A DNA stretch of 35,653 nt. It comes from an uncultured Pelagibacteraceae bacterium (GTDB lineage: Bacteria > Pseudomonadota > Alphaproteobacteria > Pelagibacterales > Pelagibacteraceae). The translations under genes were made by a program, and so were the position numbers. This document shows, piece after piece, positions 25,256-32,977 of this stretch (the first letter of the stretch is position 1; every line of letters begins with the position of its first letter). The notes beneath the pieces are model-generated. The model saw nothing but the letters and a program-made list of their open reading frames with translations, ran no database searches and had not been told where the DNA came from. The stretch covers positions 1 through 35,653 of the forward strand of contig CACBDD010000007.1 of the NCBI GenBank assembly GCA_902537905.1, written 5' to 3'.

Positions 25256-26316
25256 TTTTTTGAACCTATAAATTTAATTTTGAAAAACAGTAAATAGTCT
25301 GATGCAAGAAGAAAAAATAAAATCATTCCTTGAAAGACCTGACCAGTATATTTAGGTATTTGCATAAATATTTGCGCTGTTTCAGCACCAAGATAAGTAA
25401 TTGCAACAACTAGAGATGCAAAGATGATACCAACAGGATGCAAACGGCCCAAAAACGCTACAATTATTGCAGTAAAACCATAATCTGGTGAAATTTCTCT
25501 GTGAAGCTGTCCAATAGGCCCAGTTATTTCTCCAACACCAGCTAGACCCGCACAAGCACCACTTATTAAAAAAACGAGGATGATCATTTTTTTACCTTTG
25601 TATCCTGCATATTTTGCTGTCTTTAAACTAAAACCCGAAACTTTCATTTGGAACCCTAAATATGTTTTATAAAAAACAAACCAACTAATGACGACTGCAG
25701 CTAAAGCTAAAAATATTCCTGCGTGAATTCTTAGTCCTTCAAATAACAGCGGAAGTTTAGCTGAGTCACTAAACTGTCTCGTTTCAGGAAAATTAAATCC
25801 CTCTGGATTGCTCCAAGGACCTACAACAAGATAGTCCAAAATTAATTTTGAAACATATACCAACATAAGACTTACTAATATTTCATTTGTATTAAAGTAA
25901 GTTTTTAAGATTGCGGGTATTGATGCGTACAGCATACCACCGATTGCACCAGCTAAAATTACTATTGGAAGAATGTAAAACCCTTCTTGCTCATAAAACA
26001 ATAATGCAACTCCCCCAGAAACTATCGCCCCGAAAGTTAATTGACCCTCAGCTCCAATATTCCAGTTATTGCTTTTAAAGCAAAAAGATAAACCGATTGC
26101 TATTAAACAAAGCGGTGTAGCTTTTAATAGTAATTCGCTAAAACCATATTTATCTGCAATTGGAATTATGAAAAAAAATTTAAGAGCTTCAAATGGTTTA
26201 AAACCTAAAATAAAAAAAATCAAACCTCCCGCTACTAATGTTAGAAAAATAGCCAATACAGGTGTAAAGAAGAAAATAGCTTTTGATGGTTGATCTCTTT
26301 TTAAGATTTTAATCAA
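25252..26316 (-). CDS. ABC transporter permease, BMP/CUT2 type, first subunit
   Basis: A 354-residue permease, partner of the one encoded next. The diagnostic stretch is FCFKSNNWNIGAEGQLTFGAIVSGGVALLF, equivalent to YufP/NupP-type subunits. SLMLVYVSKLILDYLVVGPW and GFTAIIVAFLGRLHPVGIIFASLVVAI follow, the latter near the ATPase-coupling region. Starts and stops overlap by 4 bp with both the ATPase gene upstream and the second permease downstream, indicating tight co-translation of the transporter core. Confidence 0.93.
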   Translation of the reverse strand: MIKILKRDQPSKAIFFFTPVLAIFLTLVAGGLIFFILGFKPFEALKFFFIIPIADKYGFSELLLKATPLCLIAIGLSFCFKSNNWNIGAEGQLTFGAIVSGGVALLFYEQEGFYILPIVILAGAIGGMLYASIPAILKTYFNTNEILVSLMLVYVSKLILDYLVVGPWSNPEGFNFPETRQFSDSAKLPLLFEGLRIHAGIFLALAAVVISWFVFYKTYLGFQMKVSGFSLKTAKYAGYKGKKMIILVFLISGACAGLAGVGEITGPIGQLHREISPDYGFTAIIVAFLGRLHPVGIIFASLVVAITYLGAETAQIFMQIPKYTGQVFQGMILFFLLASDYLLFFKIKFIGSKK

Positions 26317-27803
26317 TTTGCTCCTCCCATTAGTATCCCAAGTTTTTCAGAGGTAACTACTTCAGCATTCATAATTTTTGATAATTTTCCTTTATGAATT
26401 ACTGAAATTTTGTCACTTAATTTTAATAACTCATCAGTGTCTGTAGATATTAATATAATTGATTTATTTTGTTCATTGATTTTAATCAATGTTTCATGGA
26501 TATAATTTATCGCTCCAACATCCAGACCCCATGTTGGATTAAAACAAATTAATAAATCAGGAGATGTTATTAATTCTCTACCAATAATTAATTTCTGTAA
26601 ATTTCCTCCAGACAAAAATTGGCTTTTTAATTCTATGTTATCCGTATTAACATTAAAGTCAGAAATTATTTTTTTAGAATGTTCTTTAATTTTGTTTTCA
26701 TTTATCAATCCATTATTAAAAAAATTTGATGATTTAAAATTGTTAAGAGCCACATTTTCAAAAATTTTCATTTGTGGAATTGCAGCCTGCTCAAGTCTAT
26801 CTTCTGGAGAAAAGGCCATCAAATATTCTCTTCTTTCTTGAGGATTTAAATCTCCTATGTAATTATTATTAAATTCTATAGATTTTTTTTCCGAAATAAT
26901 TTCACCGCTTAATACTTGAAATAATTCACTTTGGCCATTTCCTGATATACCAGCAATTCCCAAACACTCCCCTCGATTAACAGAAAAATTAATATCCATT
27001 AAATTTGTTTCAAAAGGATCTTCACTTGTAAAATTGAGATTAGTTATCTTAATCAATTGATCTGATGAAGTTTTTGCTTTTTTTTTCTTAATTGTTTTTA
27101 GGTTCTGACCCACCATTTTGTTGGCAAGTGACTCAATGTTTTCATTCTTTATTTCACTTACAGAGACCAACTTTCCTCTTCTCATTACTGCAACTTCATC
27201 GCAAAGCTGCATAACTTCTTTTAGTTTATGTGTAATATAAATAATTAAAATTCCTTCTTCTGAGAATTTTTTCAAAGATAAAAATAATTCACTTGTTTCT
27301 TGTTCTGTTAATACAGATGTTGGCTCATCCATAATTAAAACTTTTGGATTTCTTATTAGGCATCTTATTATTTCTACTTTCTGTTTTTGACCTGCTGACA
27401 GATTTAATACAGGAATATCAAGATCAATTGGAAAATTGTATTTTTTCATAATTAAATCAATTTTTTCTCTTAAACTTTCTCTTTGTTCATCTGAGTCTAT
27501 TATTAAGTTTTCAAACACAGACAAAGTTTCAAAAAGATTAAAATGCTGGAATACCATTCCAATATCATTTTTCTTTGCATCTGATGGCGAATTAAGATTT
27601 AGATTATTTTCATTTAAATAAATTTTTCCTTCATCAGGAATGATGATGCCTGATAAAATTTTAACTAGTGTAGATTTTCCAGCACCATTTTCTCCAAGAA
27701 GAGCATAAATTTTACCACTATTAAACTCGAGTGAAACATTGTCGTTTGCAACACAACCAGGATATATTTTAGTTACATTTGAAATTTTAAGATTTGTATT
27801 CAT
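26313..27803 (-). CDS. ABC transporter ATPase with two nucleotide-binding domains (BMP/CUT2 type)
   Basis: Fused double ATPase of 496 residues. Domain one has Walker A GENGAGKSTLVKIL, signature LSAGQKQKVEI and Walker B VLIMDEPTSVL. Domain two has a degenerate Walker A, GISGNGQSELFQVL (no lysine), signature LSGGNLQKLIIGREL and a Walker B-like LLICFNPTWGLDV. That asymmetric pattern is usual for this family. It energises uptake through the two permeases encoded downstream. The deaminase gene ends 3 bp upstream of its start, so the operon order is deaminase, ATPase, permease, permease, binding protein. Confidence 0.95.
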   Translation of the reverse strand: MNTNLKISNVTKIYPGCVANDNVSLEFNSGKIYALLGENGAGKSTLVKILSGIIIPDEGKIYLNENNLNLNSPSDAKKNDIGMVFQHFNLFETLSVFENLIIDSDEQRESLREKIDLIMKKYNFPIDLDIPVLNLSAGQKQKVEIIRCLIRNPKVLIMDEPTSVLTEQETSELFLSLKKFSEEGILIIYITHKLKEVMQLCDEVAVMRRGKLVSVSEIKNENIESLANKMVGQNLKTIKKKKAKTSSDQLIKITNLNFTSEDPFETNLMDINFSVNRGECLGIAGISGNGQSELFQVLSGEIISEKKSIEFNNNYIGDLNPQERREYLMAFSPEDRLEQAAIPQMKIFENVALNNFKSSNFFNNGLINENKIKEHSKKIISDFNVNTDNIELKSQFLSGGNLQKLIIGRELITSPDLLICFNPTWGLDVGAINYIHETLIKINEQNKSIILISTDTDELLKLSDKISVIHKGKLSKIMNAEVVTSEKLGILMGGAN

Positions 27804-27806
27804 TAA

Positions 27807-28397
27807 TTAATTTAATGGTATAGAGTTCCCATCTTTATTTTCCTGATATTGATTTGACAATTTTTGATATTTTTTTTTAATTTCTCTTAATTGACTTAAA
27901 ATCTTTTCTTTTTTAGAAGAGGGTAATTTTTCAATCAGCAAATTTATATTTTGACTTTTCCAGTAGGAATTTTCTTTATTATATTCTCCATCATTAATTT
28001 TAAATACTTCTTTAAGTATATTTAAATCATGTGGAATATTAAATTCATCATTTGTGTCATTGTAAGGAAAAAGAAAACAAAAATTATCAAACCCTGAAAA
28101 TGTGATTGCACTTAAGCACATACTGCAGGGTTCATGAGAACTTAAGAACATGCATTCTTTTTCATTCGGTCTTGTATTTGCATCCAACTCATAAAATTTT
28201 TTAAGTGCATGCATTTCTCCATGCCACAATGGATTTTCTATCTCATTGTTTGTTTCAGCAATTACAACAGATAAATCATCTTTTTTAATTATAGCAGCTC
28301 CAAATATTTTACTACCTTTAGCAACACCCTTTTCAGTAAGGGGCAAAACCTCTTTTAAAAATACGTTTAGTATCGTTTCTAGGGCTTTTTCATTCAT
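27807..28397 (-). CDS. Nucleoside/base deaminase of the cytidine-deaminase superfamily, with C-terminal extension
   Basis: A 196-residue zinc deaminase. The zinc and catalytic sites are WHGEMHAL (His59, Glu61) and SHEPCSMCLSAI (Cys91, Cys94). FGAAIIKKDDLSVVIAETNN matches the first strand pair. After the core, a lysine-rich extension of about 70 residues (predicted helical, SSKKEKILSQLREIKKKYQKL) has no recognisable match. It differs from the GuaD at 21203: the loops around the active site are not shared, so a different substrate is likely. As the first gene of the transporter operon it may act on the imported compound, for example adenine, cytosine or a nucleoside. The fold is firm; the substrate is unknown. 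Confidence 0.82.
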   Translation of the reverse strand: MNEKALETILNVFLKEVLPLTEKGVAKGSKIFGAAIIKKDDLSVVIAETNNEIENPLWHGEMHALKKFYELDANTRPNEKECMFLSSHEPCSMCLSAITFSGFDNFCFLFPYNDTNDEFNIPHDLNILKEVFKINDGEYNKENSYWKSQNINLLIEKLPSSKKEKILSQLREIKKKYQKLSNQYQENKDGNSIPLN

Positions 28398-28478
28398 ATG
28401 CTTGAATTATCAAATAAAGAACACATTTGTTAATATAATTAAAGATAATAATAATAATTGTAGATAAATTATTTATAC

Positions 28479-28490
28479 AACTTTAAAGTT
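28479..28490. promoter_or_regulatory. Palindrome AACTTTAAAGTT in a divergent promoter gap
   Basis: A perfect 12-bp palindrome lies in the 126-bp gap between the deaminase/transporter operon (-) and the small lipoprotein gene (+). A half-like copy, AATTTAAAGTT, lies next to the lipoprotein start (about 28513). Part of the motif is repeated in the uraD-uraH gap. It could be an operator, but in DNA this AT-rich it may be chance. Confidence 0.28.
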
Positions 28491-28523
28491 AATAATTAAT
28501 TTAAAAAAATGTAATTTAAAGTT

Positions 28524-28829
28524 ATGTCAAAATTTAAATCATTAATAAGTCTTTTAATTTTAATAATTTTTTTTTCAGGTTGTCAAACAGTTAAAAAAAA
28601 AACTGATGCAGTTATCGAAAAAGAGAACAAGATGTTAAGTGAGTATATTGGTCAATCTGCAACTAAATTGCAAATGGAGTTGGGAAAACCAGACGAGGAT
28701 TTCGAGAATGAAAAGGGAAACTTTGTAATGATATACAATACAAAAAAATATGGTTTTCCTTGTGAAAGAAGATTTGAAATAAATCCAGAAAAAATAGTTG
28801 TTGGCTTCGCATCTAACGGTTGTTTTTAA
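28524..28829 (+). CDS. Small lipoprotein, SmpA/OmlA-like, function unknown
   Basis: A 101-residue lipoprotein. A hydrophobic signal, LISLLILIIF, leads to the lipobox FSGC, which predicts a lipidated Cys20. The mature part has a charged helix (KKKTDAVIEKENKMLSEYIGQSATKLQMELGKPDEDFENEKGNFVMIY) followed by CERRFEINPEKIVVGFASNGCF. The GQSATKLQMELGKPD segment is reminiscent of SmpA/BamE-like small lipoproteins, and two cysteines could form a disulfide. I do not recognise a specific function. It is probably unrelated to purines although it lies between two purine transporter units. Confidence 0.75.
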   Translation: MSKFKSLISLLILIIFFSGCQTVKKKTDAVIEKENKMLSEYIGQSATKLQMELGKPDEDFENEKGNFVMIYNTKKYGFPCERRFEINPEKIVVGFASNGCF

Positions 28830-28913
28830 ACCTTTTTAGTTGAAACAAATCTGTTCATTATAGGTTTTAAAAACTACTAAGAATAGATCTATTCTAAACT
28901 AAAGGTTTTTTTT
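28828..28913 (+). terminator. Structured terminator-like RNA element before the NCS2 permease
   Basis: AAACCTTT at 28828 pairs perfectly with AAAGGTTT at 28901. The stem extends through AGTT/AACT after a 2-nt bulge, about 12 bp in all, and is followed at once by eight T residues. Inside the closing stem lies a perfect 16-bp palindrome (AGAATAGATCTATTCT, 28880-28895) and a weak upstream hairpin, giving a multi-branched shape. It begins in the stop codon of the lipoprotein gene and ends about 55 bp before the permease start. It may be a plain terminator for the upstream gene, or an attenuator-like leader if transcription starts inside it. Confidence 0.45.
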
Positions 28914-28967
28914 ATATTAATTTATAACCAATAATGTACCCTCAATTAAGATAACGACGGAGGTTAC

Positions 28968-30290
28968 ATGGCTTCAAGAAAAATAAAATCGGGCTCAACA
29001 AACAGTCCAGACAAAAAACTTCCATTAAATAAATCCATACCTTTAGGAATTCAGCATGTATTAGCAATGTTTGCTGGCAATATAACTGTTCCTATTATTG
29101 TGGCTGGAGTTTTTGGTCAAACGCCTGAACAAAAAATATTTTTGATTCAAATGGCTTTGTTTGTTGCGGGAGTTGCAACAATTATCCAAACAGTTGGTTA
29201 TAAAGAAATTGGTGCAAGACTTCCTATTGTTCAAGGAACAAGTTTTGCGTTTATACCAATCATGCTACCATTTAAAGCAGCAGGATTGGGTGCAGTATTT
29301 ACAGCAGCATTCATTGGAGGAATTTTTCAAATTTTTATTGGAAAAGTTTTAAAACCAATAAGGCATCTATTCCCACCATTAGTCACTGGTATAGTTGTGT
29401 TAATGATCGGATTTAGTTTGCTTAAAGTTGGTTTTATGTATGCTGGTGGAGGTGGATGGTTAATGAATAATAAACCTGAAATCTTTGCAAATGCAAATCA
29501 TTTAACGGTTGCTTTCACAGTGTTTATAGTTGCTATCTTTTTTAATCTTAGAGGCAAAGGGATGGCTTCTGCAGGATCAATTTTAATTGGAATAGTAGCC
29601 GGTTTCATAGTTGCAGCAGCACTAGGAATGGTTAACTACGGAAAAATTGCTTCCGCATCATGGTTTGCACTTCCAATGCCACTTCAATATGGAATTGATT
29701 TTGTACCTGGTGCAATAATTCTAATGTTGTTTATGTCAATTGTTACTACAATTGAAACAATTGGAGACATTAGTGCTACAACAATGGGTGGTGCTAAAAG
29801 AGAAGCAACAGACAAAGAAATATCAGGTGGAATCATGGCAGATGGTGTTGGTACTGCATTTGGTGCAATATTTAATGCAATGCCCAACACATCTTATTCG
29901 CAAAATGCTGGACTGGTTGCTTTTACAGGAGTTGTAAGTAGACATGTTGGAACTATAGCTGGAATAGTTTTAGTTCTTATGGGATTATTTCCTAAATTAG
30001 GTGGAATAATCGCTGCAATGCCAGAGTCAGTGATTGGCGGAGCAGCAATCATTATGTTTGGTATGATTGTAGCTGCTGGAATAAAATTGATTTCAAGATC
30101 AGAAATGAGTCAAAGAAATTTATTAATCTTGGCTCTTTCATTATCTTTTGGAATTGGAATGTCATTGTTGCCAGACTTTGTAAAAAATATTCCTGACTTT
30201 GGAATAAGTTTGAAATTACTGTTAACGACTGGACTTATACCTGCGGGATTATTAGCATTTGTTCTTAATGCTATAATGGCAAAGAAATAA
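28968..30290 (+). CDS. NCS2-family purine (xanthine/urate/uracil) permease
   Basis: A 440-residue symporter with about 14 hydrophobic segments. It shows LNKSIPLGIQHVLAMFAGNITVPIIV, GARLPIVQGTSFAFI, TTIETIGDISATT with the conserved helix-8 Glu, the NAMPNTSYSQNAGLVAFTGVVSRHVG motif region (NCS2 signature) and PESVIGGAAIIMFGMIVAAGIKLI. Such carriers import xanthine, urate or uracil with protons or sodium. Location at the end of the purine island favours a purine. The ribosome site GGAGG lies 4 nt before the ATG and is the strongest in the island, with its own leader upstream. It ends ahead of a GC-rich hairpin. Confidence 0.94.
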   Translation: MASRKIKSGSTNSPDKKLPLNKSIPLGIQHVLAMFAGNITVPIIVAGVFGQTPEQKIFLIQMALFVAGVATIIQTVGYKEIGARLPIVQGTSFAFIPIMLPFKAAGLGAVFTAAFIGGIFQIFIGKVLKPIRHLFPPLVTGIVVLMIGFSLLKVGFMYAGGGGWLMNNKPEIFANANHLTVAFTVFIVAIFFNLRGKGMASAGSILIGIVAGFIVAAALGMVNYGKIASASWFALPMPLQYGIDFVPGAIILMLFMSIVTTIETIGDISATTMGGAKREATDKEISGGIMADGVGTAFGAIFNAMPNTSYSQNAGLVAFTGVVSRHVGTIAGIVLVLMGLFPKLGGIIAAMPESVIGGAAIIMFGMIVAAGIKLISRSEMSQRNLLILALSLSFGIGMSLLPDFVKNIPDFGISLKLLLTTGLIPAGLLAFVLNAIMAKK

Positions 30291-30300
30291 TTAATTTAAA

Positions 30301-30324
30301 CTTGTGGGGAGAAATCCCCACAAG
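30301..30324. terminator. Hairpin terminator between convergent permease and hsp20 genes
   Basis: A perfect 10-bp stem, CTTGTGGGGA with TCCCCACAAG, closes on a GAAA tetraloop. It lies 10 bp after the permease stop and 13 bp after the hsp20 stop on the other strand. There is no clean U-tract on the plus side, while the minus side reads TTTAAATTAA, so it fits best as terminator for hsp20 and as an RNA end-protecting hairpin for the permease. Confidence 0.8.
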
Positions 30325-30337
30325 TAAGGTTTAAGAC

Positions 30338-30784
30338 TTATTTTATTTCAATAAGCTTTTTCTTTTTGTGTTCTGGGATGATTCTTTCACATGATATTGT
30401 TAAAAGACCATCTTTTAGTTCAGCACCATTAACTTTAACATCATCAGCAATAGTGAATGATCTTGAGAATTGTCTTTGAGAGATACCTTTATGAATTATT
30501 TCTCCATTAACATCATTATTTTCAGATTTATCAACTTGTTTTGTTCTTACAGTCAATAAATTATCTTCAAACTCAACCTCAACATCATTTTTATTAAAAC
30601 CAGCTAACGCAACTTCAATTGCATAATTATCCTTACCAGTTTTTCTAATGTTGTACGGAGGGTAGTTTGATTGCATTGTCAAACTTCCGTTTCCCAACAT
30701 ATTTTCAAACTGGTCAAACATATCGTCAAAACCAATTGAAAAAGGTCTTAGTGAGTTAAATATAGATAGATCCTTACTTGTCAT
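30338..30784 (-). CDS. ibpA: Small heat-shock protein (Hsp20/IbpA family)
   Basis: ATP-independent holdase chaperone of 148 residues. The N-terminal arm is FNSLRPFSIGFDDMFDQFENML. The alpha-crystallin domain runs from YPPYNIRKTGKDNYAIEVALAGFNKNDVEVEFEDNLLTVRT to the conserved AELKDGLLTISCERIIP. A C-terminal anchor, KKLIEIK, carries the I-x-I/V-type motif. Expression control can be read from sequence. A likely RpoH-type promoter is followed by a ROSE RNA thermometer that hides the AGGAGG site 5 nt from the ATG. Both are listed separately. Confidence 0.96.
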   Translation of the reverse strand: MTSKDLSIFNSLRPFSIGFDDMFDQFENMLGNGSLTMQSNYPPYNIRKTGKDNYAIEVALAGFNKNDVEVEFEDNLLTVRTKQVDKSENNDVNGEIIHKGISQRQFSRSFTIADDVKVNGAELKDGLLTISCERIIPEHKKKKLIEIK

Positions 30785-30842
30785 AATATCCTCCTTTTCT
30801 AAGCAAGTTTATTTTAAGTAAGCCCCATAAGGCGACTTACAC
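30785..30842 (-). promoter_or_regulatory. ROSE-type RNA thermometer in the hsp20 5' leader
   Basis: Reading the minus strand, CTTGCT (30807-30802), a 6-nt loop TAGAAA and AGGAGG (30795-30790) form a hairpin that traps the ribosome site. The pairing U-A, C-G, G opposite G, U-A, U-G, C-G reproduces the ROSE hallmark U(U/C)GCU against AGGA with an unpaired or mismatched G. A second hairpin lies upstream (30818-30840) with arms GTAAG/CTTAC, an inner stem and a bulged G. ROSE elements control alpha- and gammaproteobacterial small heat-shock genes. Melting at higher temperature would free the site. Confidence 0.85.
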
Positions 30843-30847
30843 AAATT

Positions 30848-30874
30848 ATGTAGGTATGATTAAAAAAATTTCAA
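30848..30874 (-). promoter_or_regulatory. Likely heat-shock sigma factor (RpoH) promoter of hsp20
   Basis: On the minus strand, TTGAAA (30874-30869) is followed after 14 bp by CCTACAT (30854-30848), close to the RpoH pattern of TTGAAA and a C-rich CCxxAT element. A start of transcription about seven bases downstream would fall at about 30841, exactly at the first base of the ROSE leader. The agreement of position supports both calls. Confidence 0.6.
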
Positions 30875-30885
30875 TATATGGGAAA

Positions 30886-32961
30886 TTAAATTTTTTCAGA
30901 AATTTTCAATGCAAAAGCATAATCTAATGCGATTTCTTCTATTGCGCCATCTCTACCAGATTTACCTCCATGGCCAGCATTCATTTCTGTTTTGAGTAGC
31001 AATAAATTATTATCAGTTTTGTAATCTCTAAGTTTGGCAGTAAATTTTGCAGGTTCATCGAACAAAACTCTGTTATCGCTCAAACTAGTTGTTATTAGCA
31101 TATGAGGATAATCCATTTTTCTTATATTATTATATGGAGCATATGAAAAAATATAATCAAAATGCTCTTTGTTTTCTTTGGCATTACCAAATTCATCAAA
31201 TTCACCAACTGTAAGAGGTAAAGAGTGATCAAGATTTGTTGTTAATGAGTCTACAAAAGGTACAGCCATAATTATACCTAAAAATAATTCAGGAGATTGA
31301 TTAACAACAGCACCCATTAATAAACCTCCAGCAGATCCACCCATTCCTATTATTTTTCTTTTTGAGGTGTATTTGTTTTCAATCAAATATTTTGCAGCAA
31401 AAATATAATCTTCAAATGTATTTTTTTTATTAGTTAACTTTCCTTCTTTCCACCATTTCATTCCTTTTTCCATTCCACCTCTGATGTGTGCAGTAGCCCA
31501 AATAATATCTCTATTTATTAAGCTAAGTCTTGTTGAAGAAAAACTTGGACTCATCGAACTACCATACGATCCATATCCGTATAATAATAAATTCGCTGTA
31601 CCGTCTATTTTTGTATTTATGTGTCTTGTAATTGTGAGCGGAACCATTCTTCCATCATGAGATTCATACTCTATTCTCTCTACTATATAGTCATCTTTGT
31701 TATGTCCTGATGGTATTTCTTGTTCTTTAACAAATGTTTTAGATTTATTTTTTAAATTATATTTGTAAACTCTTGAAGGTGTTTTAGGTGAAGAGTATGA
31801 AACATAAACTTCATCTGTATTTCTATTTCTTTGCGCTAATGAAACTCCAGGTACATATACTTTTTCGTCAGAAAAAATTAATTCTTCTTCTTTGTTTGTT
31901 GAAGCATCGATAACAAAGAGTTTGTCTAAAGCATTTGATGTTTCTGACCTAATTATCCAGTTTTTTAAAAATGTACAACCACCAATTAACACCTCTTTCT
32001 TTGCAGCAATAAATGACTTCCAGTTTTGATTTTCTAAAGTTTCTGAAATATCTATTTTAAAATCTTCCGCATCTTTATTTGTGTGATTATAAAATTTTCC
32101 ATTCCAAGAATTTACAGAGTAAAGAATTCCCTTTTCTCGTTTAATTATTAATTTTGGATTTGGTTTTTCTTCATTAACATGAAAATAATATTGCTCCGAA
32201 GTATTGTGATCTGAAGTGTTTATGAAATAATATTTCTCATCTGAGCTTAATCCAATACTAACTGTAAAAGCTTCACTTTTTTCATTAAAGATTAGTTCAT
32301 CTTCGTTTTCAAAATCTCCAATTTTATGTCTATAAATTTTTCTAGCTCTATGATTTTCATCTAACTTGGAGTAAAAAAGATATTTGTCGTCTAGACTGAA
32401 AATTATACTTCCAGATGTTTCTTTGATCTCTTTTGAAATTATTTTATTATTTTTAATATTTCTTATATAAATTGTATAATACTCTGAGCCTTTGGTATCT
32501 AATGAGTACCCAAGGTATTGGTCATTATTACTAACTTCTAGATCTCCAACACCAAAATATTCAACATTTAATTTTTCTTTTTCTTTGTCTCCATTCCATA
32601 TTTCTTCAATTTCAGACGAACCAATTTTTTTTCTTAATTTTATAGAATAATTTCCTTTGGCGGTAGTCTTTGTCCAGTATTCATATGAGTGATCTTTAAA
32701 AGGTAAGCTTTCATCATCTAATTTTATTCTTCCTTTTATTTCATCAAATAATTTTTTTTGAGTATTTTTTGTATTTTTTAGATGATACTCAGTATATTCA
32801 TTTTCTTCTTCTAAATATTCTTTTACTTCTGGAAGAAGTTTAGTTTTGTCTTGTAAGACTTCTAAAATGTTTTCCTGATGTATCCAGCTATAATTATCCT
32901 CCCACTCTATATTGTGACAAGATTTTAGCTCTGGTTTTTTTTTTAGATATGGTACTTTCAT
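30886..32961 (-). CDS. ptrB: Oligopeptidase B (S9A serine peptidase)
   Basis: Cytosolic peptidase of 691 residues that cuts short peptides after Arg or Lys. The N-terminal half forms a beta-propeller. The C-terminal hydrolase domain has LLLYGYGSYGSSMSPSFSSTRLSLINRDIIWATAHIRGGMEKGMKWW and the nucleophile elbow GMGGSAGGLLMGAVVNQSPELF. The acid region is TSLSDNRVLFDEPAKF and the catalytic histidine is in NAGHGGKSGR. All three catalytic elements are present. No signal peptide is seen. Its stop lies 101 bp upstream of hsp20 on the same strand, and its start is only 16 bp from the divergent J-domain gene. Confidence 0.94.
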   Translation of the reverse strand: MKVPYLKKKPELKSCHNIEWEDNYSWIHQENILEVLQDKTKLLPEVKEYLEEENEYTEYHLKNTKNTQKKLFDEIKGRIKLDDESLPFKDHSYEYWTKTTAKGNYSIKLRKKIGSSEIEEIWNGDKEKEKLNVEYFGVGDLEVSNNDQYLGYSLDTKGSEYYTIYIRNIKNNKIISKEIKETSGSIIFSLDDKYLFYSKLDENHRARKIYRHKIGDFENEDELIFNEKSEAFTVSIGLSSDEKYYFINTSDHNTSEQYYFHVNEEKPNPKLIIKREKGILYSVNSWNGKFYNHTNKDAEDFKIDISETLENQNWKSFIAAKKEVLIGGCTFLKNWIIRSETSNALDKLFVIDASTNKEEELIFSDEKVYVPGVSLAQRNRNTDEVYVSYSSPKTPSRVYKYNLKNKSKTFVKEQEIPSGHNKDDYIVERIEYESHDGRMVPLTITRHINTKIDGTANLLLYGYGSYGSSMSPSFSSTRLSLINRDIIWATAHIRGGMEKGMKWWKEGKLTNKKNTFEDYIFAAKYLIENKYTSKRKIIGMGGSAGGLLMGAVVNQSPELFLGIIMAVPFVDSLTTNLDHSLPLTVGEFDEFGNAKENKEHFDYIFSYAPYNNIRKMDYPHMLITTSLSDNRVLFDEPAKFTAKLRDYKTDNNLLLLKTEMNAGHGGKSGRDGAIEEIALDYAFALKISEKI

Positions 32962-32977
32962 TTGTAATCGGAAATAT

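Noticed and set aside
28828..28913. Resemblance to a purine riboswitch (CTAC and ACTA flanking a hairpin inside a closing stem).
   Set aside because: The hairpin loops are not the 7-nt loops needed for the conserved loop-loop contact, the J2/3 core does not match, and the palindrome explains the stem. Kept only as an unassigned structured leader.
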